DNA of 11,081 nt from Kordiimonadaceae bacterium (GTDB lineage: Bacteria; Pseudomonadota; Alphaproteobacteria; Sphingomonadales; Emcibacteraceae): positions 1 through 11,081 of the forward strand of contig JABIPV010000092.1 of assembly GCA_018699075.1 (NCBI GenBank), written 5' to 3'. Positions 6,146-11,081 of this stretch are shown here, piece after piece (position 1 is the stretch's first letter; each line of letters begins with the position of its first letter). Under the pieces are notes generated by a model. It did not search any database, was not told where the DNA came from, and saw nothing but the letters and a program-made list of their open reading frames with translations. A program made the position numbers and the translations under genes.

Positions 6146-7090
6146 ATGACGAGAGCATTTGTATTCCCAGGCCAGGGCAGTCAAGCCGTTGGAATGGGTA
6201 AGGAATTGAGTTTGAGTTCGCCTGCCGCTAAACAAGTTTTCGAAGAAGTAAATGATGCCCTTAGTCAAGATTTGTCCACTCTTATGTTTGAAGGCCCTAT
6301 TGAAGAGTTAACCCTTACATATAACGCTCAGCCCGCACTTATGGCAGCGAGTATCGCCGTTGTTCGTGTGCTTGATGCGGAATTTGATATTAAAATTGCT
6401 GATGTGGCTTCGTATGTGGCGGGACATTCACTCGGCGAATATTCAGCACTCGCCGCTGCCGGAACGCTCAGCCTGACGGATACGGCGAAGCTTTTAAAAA
6501 TTCGTGGTGAAGCCATGCAACGTGCCGTTCCCGTTGGCGTGGGGGCTATGGCTGCGATCATGGGGGCAGAATTTAGTGTTGTAGAAGAAATTGCCGCTGA
6601 GGCAAGCGGGGACCAAATATGTACCGCTGCAAATGATAATGCCGATGGGCAGGTCGTAATTTCTGGTCACAAGGAAGCGGTGGAGAGGGCGATGGAAATA
6701 TCCAAAGAGCGTGGAATAAAACGCGCGATATTGCTTCCCGTTAGTGCACCGTTCCATTGTCCGTTAATGCAACCTGCCGCAAATGAAATGGCAGAAGCGT
6801 TAAGCGGTGCTAAATTTAACGTACCTTCAGTGCCAGTTGTTACAAATGTCGGTGCAGGACCAGAAAATGATCCTGATATGCTTCGAAAATTACTGGTTGA
6901 TCAAATTACGGGTAAGGTGCGTTGGCGCGAGTCCGTTTTAAAAATGGGCGAGCTTGGTGTAGATGAACTTGTGGAAGCTGGCACGGGAAAAGTATTAAGT
7001 GGTCTTGTGCGCCGCATTAATCGTGATATTAAAGGATCAAGTTTGCAAACAATTGCAGACATCGAAGCTTTTGCGATCAGCTTAAAATAA
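6146..7090 (+). CDS. fabD: Malonyl-CoA:ACP transacylase
   Basis: A 314-residue cytoplasmic enzyme that moves malonyl from CoA to acyl carrier protein, supplying the extender unit for fatty acid synthesis. The N-terminal FPGQGSQ (7-13) forms the oxyanion region. The nucleophile is S95 in GHSLGEYSALAAAG (93-106), R120 lies in KIRGEAMQ and would bind the malonyl carboxylate, and the catalytic partner is H204 in PVSAPFHCPLM (198-208). The closing motif AGTGKVLSGL (278-287) differs slightly from the usual GPGKVL. Length is normal. GAGGAAG at 6131-6137 lies 8 bases before the ATG. It is the first gene of the fab unit, divergent from rpsF, with fabG starting 22 bases downstream. No fabH or plsX is adjacent; in Alphaproteobacteria those genes usually lie elsewhere. 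Confidence 0.97.
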   Translation: MTRAFVFPGQGSQAVGMGKELSLSSPAAKQVFEEVNDALSQDLSTLMFEGPIEELTLTYNAQPALMAASIAVVRVLDAEFDIKIADVASYVAGHSLGEYSALAAAGTLSLTDTAKLLKIRGEAMQRAVPVGVGAMAAIMGAEFSVVEEIAAEASGDQICTAANDNADGQVVISGHKEAVERAMEISKERGIKRAILLPVSAPFHCPLMQPAANEMAEALSGAKFNVPSVPVVTNVGAGPENDPDMLRKLLVDQITGKVRWRESVLKMGELGVDELVEAGTGKVLSGLVRRINRDIKGSSLQTIADIEAFAISLK

Positions 7091-7112
7091 AAAAAATGGA
7101 GTTATACTTAAT

Positions 7113-7850
7113 ATGTTTGATTTAACAGGAAAATGTGCGCTTCTTACCGGTGCTTCGGGAGGACTTGGTAGCGCAATAGCCAAAGCGCTTCATGGCGCAG
7201 GGGCAAAAGTAGCCCTTTCCGGAACGCGGGAAGAGCCGCTCAATAAATTAGCGGCTGAACTGGGTGAGGGTGCTTATGCAGTGCCCGCAAATTTATCGGA
7301 TCCAGAATCTGTTGCAGCACTTCCAAAAGCGGCGATTGAAGCAATGGGAGCAATTGACATTCTAGTTAATAATGCCGGTATTACCCGTGACAACATTTCC
7401 ATGCGTCTTAAAGATGCCGATTGGGATGATGTTATGCAGGTTAATTTAAAGGCAGCCTTTAACCTTACCCAAGGGGTTATGCGCGGCATGATGAAAAGTC
7501 GCACTGGACGCATTATCAACATCACATCAATCGTTGGTGTGACCGGGAATCCCGGTCAAGTGAACTATGCGGCTTCAAAAGCAGGCATGATCGGCATGTC
7601 AAAAAGCTTTGCCCATGAACTTGCTTCAAGAAATATAACGGTTAATTGTATCGCACCGGGTTTCATTGAAAGCCCGATGACAGATGAGCTTTCCGATGAT
7701 CAGAAAAATGCGCTTTTAGTCAATGTTCCTGCGGGGCGCCTCGGTAAAGCAGAAGAGATTGCAGCAGGTGTTTTATACCTCAGCAGTGACCAAGCAGACT
7801 ATATCACCGGACAAACTTTACACATAAATGGTGGTATGGCGATGATTTAG
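7113..7850 (+). CDS. fabG: 3-oxoacyl-[ACP] reductase
   Basis: A 245-residue NADPH-dependent enzyme that reduces beta-ketoacyl-ACP to beta-hydroxyacyl-ACP in each elongation cycle. It is a classical short-chain dehydrogenase: the cofactor glycine motif TGASGGLG at 12-19, NNAG at 86-89, and the tetrad N111, S139, Y152 and K156 (YAASK, 152-156). The APGFIESPMT motif (181-190) and the C-terminal ITGQTLHINGGM (231-242) are typical of FabG among the many short-chain reductases, and the position between fabD and acpP makes the assignment firm. GGAG lies 11 bases before the ATG, a long spacing, so it may rely partly on read-through from fabD, 22 bases away. Its TAG stop lies inside the first arm of the inverted repeat that frames the space before acpP. 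Confidence 0.97.
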   Translation: MFDLTGKCALLTGASGGLGSAIAKALHGAGAKVALSGTREEPLNKLAAELGEGAYAVPANLSDPESVAALPKAAIEAMGAIDILVNNAGITRDNISMRLKDADWDDVMQVNLKAAFNLTQGVMRGMMKSRTGRIINITSIVGVTGNPGQVNYAASKAGMIGMSKSFAHELASRNITVNCIAPGFIESPMTDELSDDQKNALLVNVPAGRLGKAEEIAAGVLYLSSDQADYITGQTLHINGGMAMI

Positions 7851-7946
7851 GGCTTGGCAATACCTATTTAATTGTGTTAGGAAGCCCCAAACTCTATTAA
7901 GAGTGTAAGAAAGATTATTTAACTTTGGCTTTAATGAAGCCCTAAA
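7846..7946 (+). promoter_or_regulatory. Structured fabG-acpP intergenic RNA with competing pairings
   Basis: The 111-base gap holds four short complementary segments: A GGGCTT (7850-7855), B AAGCCC (7882-7887), C GGCTT (7927-7931) and D AAGCCC (7937-7942). A pairs with B or D, and C with B or D. The A-D pairing extends to a perfect 10-base inverted repeat, TTTAGGGCTT (7846-7855) with AAGCCCTAAA (7937-7946), that spans the fabG stop and ends 3 bases before the acpP SD. C-D forms a five-pair hairpin with a 5-base loop. A separate ACTCT/AGAGT hairpin lies at 7891-7904. No U-tract follows any of these, so a terminator is unlikely; control of processing or translation is inference. Confidence 0.5.
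7872..7900 (+). promoter_or_regulatory. Possible internal promoter for acpP
   Basis: TTGTGT (7872-7877) and TATTAA (7895-7900) are separated by 17 bases and match consensus at three and four of six positions. acpP often needs more transcript than its neighbours, which makes a promoter here plausible. The sequence match is weak and falls within a region that also forms RNA hairpins. Confidence 0.3.
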
Positions 7947-7961
7947 TTTAAGGATTATGAA

Positions 7962-8195
7962 ATGAGCAATACAGCTGAACGCGTAAAAAACATCGTTGTT
8001 GAACATCTTGGTGTTGAAGAAGATAAAGTAACAGACACATCTAGCTTCATTGACGATCTTGGTGCTGATAGCCTTGATACGGTTGAGCTAGTAATGGCAT
8101 TTGAAGAAGAGTTTGGTTGTGAAATCCCAGATGATGCAGCTGAAAAAATTCTTACAGTTCAAGATGCGATTAGCTTCATTGATACAAATAGCTAA
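7962..8195 (+). CDS. acpP: Acyl carrier protein
   Basis: A 77-residue, strongly acidic carrier that holds growing acyl chains as thioesters on a phosphopantetheine arm. The attachment site is S37 in GADSLD (34-39), the conserved start of helix II, which continues VELVMAFEEEFGCEIPDD (41-58). The N-terminal helix (AERVKNIVVEHLGV, 5-18) and the closing VQDAISFID (66-74) complete the four-helix fold. Length equals the typical AcpP. One cysteine (C53) occurs where many ACPs have another residue; it is not in the attachment motif. AAGGA at 7950-7954 lies 7 bases before the ATG, the best-spaced SD of the fab unit. The gene is flanked on both sides by structured RNA, suggesting expression separate from fabG and fabF. 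Confidence 0.98.
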   Translation: MSNTAERVKNIVVEHLGVEEDKVTDTSSFIDDLGADSLDTVELVMAFEEEFGCEIPDDAAEKILTVQDAISFIDTNS

Positions 8196-8215
8196 TTTAG
8201 AGATTTTCTCTAAAT
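8195..8215 (+). other. AU-rich hairpin at the acpP stop
   Basis: A perfect nine-pair stem (8195-8203 with 8207-8215) encloses a three-base T loop and starts on the last base of the acpP stop codon. It has no run of T after it, so it is more likely a 3' stabiliser or processing signal than a terminator by itself. Confidence 0.6.
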
Positions 8216-8221
8216 GAATTT

Positions 8222-8277
8222 AAGACCGCGAATCATACTATCTATGACTTATGGATAAAAATGATGCTCGCGGTCTT
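8222..8277 (+). terminator. Long hairpin between acpP and fabF, possible terminator or attenuator
   Basis: AAGACCGCGA (8222-8231) and TCGCGGTCTT (8268-8277) form a perfect ten-pair GC-containing stem. It continues inward with ATCAT/ATGAT (8232-8236 with 8261-8265, across a two-base bulge) and a further seven-pair stem (8239-8245 with 8251-8257, one G-U) closing on a five-base loop. The bases after it, GTTATATG, are only weakly T-rich, so termination is probably partial. It could reduce fabF transcript relative to acpP or protect the acpP 3' end. Confidence 0.6.
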
Positions 8278-8339
8278 GTTATATGTAATGAATTTGAGTA
8301 GCATCAAACCGTAAATTCAATAATATAAGGGTTTAACAT

Positions 8340-9605
8340 ATGAGACGTGTTGTAATAACGGGGCTAGGACTTGTAACTCCACTCGCTTCTGGTCTTGAAG
8401 AAAGCTGGAAAAGAATAATTGCCGGCGAATCAGGAGCTGGTCCGATCACTCGTTTTGATACGGAAGGTTTTTCTGCAAAAGTTGCCTGCGAAGTTCCTCT
8501 CGGTGACGGCAGTAACGGTACTTTCAATGCAGATGACTGGATGGAACCAAAAAATCGCAAACGCGTTGATGATTTTATCTTATATGGTATGGCTGCTGTT
8601 GATATGGCGATGGAAGATAGTGGTTATGTTGCTGAAACCATTGAACAAAAATGGCGTTCTGGTGCATTGATTGGTGCTGGAATTGGGGGGCTCCCTGCCA
8701 TTAGTGATGAAGCCGTAAACCTTCATGAACGTGGCCCACGTCGGGTCAGCCCTCATTTTATTCCACGCTGCATAATTAATTTGGTTGCGGGTAATGCCTC
8801 AATTCGTCACGGACTTATGGGACCTAACCACGCGGTGGTGACGGCTTGTGCGTCTGGTACACATGCCATTGGTGATGCGGCAAGGCTTATTGCCCTTGAT
8901 GATGCGGATGTGATGGTTGCAGGTGGTGCTGAAGCGACTATTTGTAAGCTTGGTGTCGCTGGATTTAATCAGGCACGCGCCTTAAGTACGCATTTCAATG
9001 ATACACCTGAACGCGCCTCACGACCTTATGATAAAGACCGTGATGGTTTTGTTATGGGTGAAGGTGCGGGCATGATGATCCTCGAAGAATATGAACATGC
9101 CAAAGCACGTGGCGCAAGAATTTATGGTGAAGTAGTGGGGTATGGCCTGTCCGGCGATGCTCATCACGTTACTGCACCAGCACCGGATGGAAGTGGTGGT
9201 TACAGGGCCATGGCAGCGGCAATGAAACGTTCTGGTTTAACACCACACGACATTGGCTATATCAATGCACACGGTACGTCTACGCCACTTGGTGATGAAA
9301 TTGAATTTAATGCAGTTAAACGCATGTTTGGTGATGCTGCAGCAACAGTTGCTATGTCATCAACCAAATCTGCCATTGGGCACCTTCTGGGTGCCGCAGG
9401 TGCTGTTGAAGCTGTGTTTAGTACACTTGCAATGGTGCGCGGGGAACTTCCGCCGACATTGAACCTAGATAATCCGTCAGATGGAATTAATGGCATCAAC
9501 CTTGTTGCCCATGAAGCACAACAGAAAACAGGCATTAAAGCCGTTCTTTCAAATAGCTTCGGTTTTGGTGGAACGAACGCATCGATCATTATCAAGGCGG
9601 TTTAG
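8340..9605 (+). CDS. fabF: 3-oxoacyl-[ACP] synthase II (KAS II)
   Basis: A 421-residue condensing enzyme that elongates acyl-ACP with malonyl-ACP, releasing CO2. It starts with the typical RRVVITGLGLVTPLASG (2-18). The catalytic triad is C170 in VVTACASGTHAIGDA (166-180), H311 in NAHGTSTPLGD (309-319) and H348 in KSAIGHLLGAAG (343-354), with the supporting K343. The gatekeeper Phe lies in SNSFGFGGTNAS (404-415). A Cys-His-His triad and the length identify KAS I/II rather than FabH; the thiolase-fold motifs and the place after acpP favour FabF over FabB. AAGGG (8327-8331) lies 8 bases before the ATG and can weakly pair with AAACC at 8306-8310. I found no good promoter in 8278-8339, so it is probably transcribed through the hairpin after acpP. 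mltG begins 8 bases after its stop. Confidence 0.97.
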   Translation: MRRVVITGLGLVTPLASGLEESWKRIIAGESGAGPITRFDTEGFSAKVACEVPLGDGSNGTFNADDWMEPKNRKRVDDFILYGMAAVDMAMEDSGYVAETIEQKWRSGALIGAGIGGLPAISDEAVNLHERGPRRVSPHFIPRCIINLVAGNASIRHGLMGPNHAVVTACASGTHAIGDAARLIALDDADVMVAGGAEATICKLGVAGFNQARALSTHFNDTPERASRPYDKDRDGFVMGEGAGMMILEEYEHAKARGARIYGEVVGYGLSGDAHHVTAPAPDGSGGYRAMAAAMKRSGLTPHDIGYINAHGTSTPLGDEIEFNAVKRMFGDAAATVAMSSTKSAIGHLLGAAGAVEAVFSTLAMVRGELPPTLNLDNPSDGINGINLVAHEAQQKTGIKAVLSNSFGFGGTNASIIIKAV

Positions 9606-9613
9606 ACATTTAA

Positions 9614-10594
9614 ATGCATGGCATAAGGAAATATATACTTTTACTTATCATTGGCAGCGCTGCATTTGCAGCGCTGTTTGCATATCTGGGCTACCGCGCA
9701 TTTCACGAAGCAAATGAAATCACGGCGCAAAGTACTTTTCTAGTGCCCAGCGGGCAGGGATTAATACGCACAGCTAGATTGTTAAATGAGGCTGAATTAA
9801 TATCTGATCCTGATATTTTTAAAGTTGGCGTGATGCTTAAAGGCGCTGAGCGAAGTTTAAAAGCGGGTGAGTTTTTAATTCCCCCCAATTCGTCGATGAA
9901 TGACATTATGAATGTTTTAGTAAAAGGCGAGGTCATTCAACACAAAATTACCATTGTTGAAGGGTGGACCAGTTGGCAGATCGCAGATTATTTAAATGGC
10001 ATTGAAAACCTAACCGACGAAATATTAGAACTTCCAATTGAAGGAAGTATTTTACCGGAAAGTTATCTTTATACCCACGGCACCAGCCGATTTGACCTTT
10101 TGATGCGCATGCAGGAACAACAACTGGAAGTGCTCGATAAGTTATGGGATAAAAGGGCAGATAACTTACCCTTTGATACTGTGGAAGAGGCGATAATATT
10201 GGCGTCTATAGTTGAAAGAGAAACAGGAATACCCGAAGAAAGACCACATATTGCAGGTGCATTCGTAAACCGATTGCGAAATAGTATCCGTCTTCAATCT
10301 GACCCCACAATTATATATGGTATTGACCGTAAAGGGTTTTTGGATCGTGGCCTTAGACGCAGTGAAATAAACGATAAAGATAATCCTTATAACACTTATC
10401 AAATTGATAAATTTCCACCAACCGCCATCGCCCACCCGGGGCGGGCAGCCATTGAAGCCGTTCTTAATCCAATAGAAACAGACGACATTTACTTTGTCGC
10501 TGATGGAACAGGCGGACATGTTTTTGCAAAAACACTGAACGAACATTTGAGAAATGTAGCTAAATGGCGCAAAATTGAGAACGAACGACGCTAG
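9614..10594 (+). CDS. mltG: Endolytic murein transglycosylase MltG
   Basis: A 326-residue single-pass inner-membrane enzyme (YceG-like family) that cuts nascent glycan strands and is thought to set their length. A transmembrane helix covers about residues 7-28 after a short basic N-terminus. A LysM-like region follows (about 40-110, with KAGEFLIP at 83-90), then the catalytic domain: VEGWTSWQIADYL (115-127), EGSILPESYLY (143-153), ASIVERETG (197-205) with catalytic E201, LQSDPTIIYGI (227-237), NPYNTY (257-262) and FPPTAIAHPG (267-276). The last resembles the usual LPPGPIANPG. The SD is poor: AAGG inside the fabF end lies 16 bases upstream, so coupling to fabF, 8 bases away, is likely. The fabF-mltG link is widely conserved. 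A GC-rich hairpin lies at codons 14-22. Confidence 0.96.
   Translation: MHGIRKYILLLIIGSAAFAALFAYLGYRAFHEANEITAQSTFLVPSGQGLIRTARLLNEAELISDPDIFKVGVMLKGAERSLKAGEFLIPPNSSMNDIMNVLVKGEVIQHKITIVEGWTSWQIADYLNGIENLTDEILELPIEGSILPESYLYTHGTSRFDLLMRMQEQQLEVLDKLWDKRADNLPFDTVEEAIILASIVERETGIPEERPHIAGAFVNRLRNSIRLQSDPTIIYGIDRKGFLDRGLRRSEINDKDNPYNTYQIDKFPPTAIAHPGRAAIEAVLNPIETDDIYFVADGTGGHVFAKTLNEHLRNVAKWRKIENERR
9653..9678 (+). repeat. GC-rich hairpin within the start of mltG
   Basis: CAGCGCTGC (9655-9663) and GCAGCGCTG (9668-9676) form a perfect nine-pair stem on a four-base ATTT loop; two G-U pairs can extend it. The arms are also direct copies of GCAGCGCTG (9654-9662, 9668-9676), because the core is itself palindromic. 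It begins about 39 bases after the start of mltG and encodes the Ala-rich part of the membrane helix. It is followed by TTTG only, so termination is doubtful. Confidence 0.6.
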
Positions 10595-10595
10595 T

Positions 10596-11081
10596 CTATG
10601 TAATTTTTAACATGCCGGAAGTTTCTACTTTGGACATCGGCACTGCACATTCCATAACAATAGTTGCAGCCATTCCTGGGTCTATTACATCTTTTGCGTC
10701 GTCCATTAGATGTTGAATGGCTAAACCAACTATAATTGGAAACTCAACAGGAAGCTTGGTATATTTTATGATTATATTTACCAGTTGAGAATGAAATTCG
10801 TTAATATATTCTGTTGGTAATTTTCTAAGCTGATGTTTTTCTTCAAGCCTAGGTATACCAAACTCTTCTCCACCGACAGTTCCAGCAACATGCTGTACAA
10901 TTTCATTAATATCGGGGAGTTTTTGAGTACCTAATTGTTGCGCCTTGCCGCCTACGAGTCCCCAAACAGACATTTCGTCAGAAAGTAATGGCCTATTAAT
11001 CAATTCGCCCATGAAGTATGTTTTGCCATCTGAGCCACTAATCCGACTTATCTTTCCTGCCTTACCTTCACTTGCTGTTTG
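10596..11081 (-). CDS. Protein of unknown function, 5' end beyond the window
   Basis: I do not recognise this protein. An open frame enters from the right edge without a stop and ends with TAG at 10598-10596, giving 161 visible residues. An internal ATG at 11012 gives 138 residues, but the codons upstream (KISRISGSDGKTYF just before it) read like continuous protein, so the true start is probably outside. The visible part has no signal peptide, membrane helix or cysteine cluster. It contains a Gly-rich stretch HVAGTVGGEEFGIPRL and a probable helical region EYINEFHSQLVNIIIKYTK; the closing part, with FPIIVGLAIQHLMDDAKDV and GMAATIVMECAVPM, is mixed hydrophobic. Composition and codon use look like real coding sequence. 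It converges on mltG with one base between the stop codons. In many Alphaproteobacteria yicC and gmk follow mltG; this gene takes their place. Confidence 0.65.
   Translation of the reverse strand, partial: QTASEGKAGKISRISGSDGKTYFMGELINRPLLSDEMSVWGLVGGKAQQLGTQKLPDINEIVQHVAGTVGGEEFGIPRLEEKHQLRKLPTEYINEFHSQLVNIIIKYTKLPVEFPIIVGLAIQHLMDDAKDVIDPGMAATIVMECAVPMSKVETSGMLKIT

Noticed and set aside
8294..8322. A fabF promoter from TTGAGT at 8294-8299
   Set aside because: The hexamer at a 17-base spacing is TCAATA, a poor -10; the better TAATAT is 21 bases away.
9257..9595. A 112-codon antisense frame within fabF, and similar antisense frames in mlaF, mlaE, fabD and fabG
   Set aside because: They mirror strong coding sequences, have no promoter or SD of their own, and look like no protein family I know.
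1..11081. Mobile elements, CRISPR arrays, tRNA or rRNA genes, toxin-antitoxin or defence genes
   Set aside because: I read both strands for transposase motifs, terminal repeats, regularly spaced repeats and cloverleaf-like segments and found none; almost all DNA is taken up by conserved housekeeping genes.

Overview
This window looks like core chromosome of an alphaproteobacterium. The lineage call is inference from gene order (rpsF-rpsR-rplI followed by dnaB-alr-...-radA on one strand; fabD-fabG-acpP-fabF-mltG on the other) and from the long acidic tail on ribosomal protein L9. By eye the DNA is AT-rich, roughly low-to-mid 40s % G+C (an estimate, not a count), which is low for many Alphaproteobacteria. 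There are no mobile elements, tRNA or rRNA genes, or CRISPR arrays, and no gene-free stretch exceeds 300 bases.

Left half, minus strand (1-5893): two consecutive transcription units. The upstream one, rpsF-rpsR-rplI (5893 to 4583), encodes ribosomal proteins S6, S18 and L9 and ends at a strong intrinsic terminator with a C(UUCG)G tetraloop (4531-4560). A new promoter candidate (4490-4519) then serves dnaB-alr-mlaE-mlaF-radA. All five genes of this second unit overlap their neighbours by 1 or 4 bases (TAATG, TAATG, ATGA, TGATG), so translation is probably coupled. It combines the replicative helicase, alanine racemase (D-Ala for peptidoglycan), the permease and ATPase of an Mla-type phospholipid transporter, and the recombination ATPase RadA, which runs off the left edge.

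Centre (5894-6145): a 252-base divergent regulatory region. It holds the rpsF leader with a possible S6:S18 autoregulatory hairpin, an rpsF promoter candidate, an AT-rich block with an inverted repeat, and the fabD promoter.

Right half, plus strand (6146-10594): fabD-fabG-acpP-fabF-mltG. The first four genes make and extend malonyl-ACP: FabD loads malonate onto ACP, FabF condenses, FabG reduces, and AcpP carries the chain. MltG, an inner-membrane lytic transglycosylase, follows fabF by 8 bases. acpP is set apart by two structured intergenic regions: a set of four mutually complementary segments upstream and two hairpins downstream. These may let ACP be made at a different level from the enzymes. 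At the right edge, a gene of unknown function (10596-11081, minus, incomplete at its 5' end) converges on mltG with one base between the stop codons.

I see no convincing undescribed multi-gene system. The observations most worth a second look are the RNA structures around acpP, the mlaEF pair without mlaD inside a replication/repair operon, the rpsF leader, and the unrecognised protein at the right edge.
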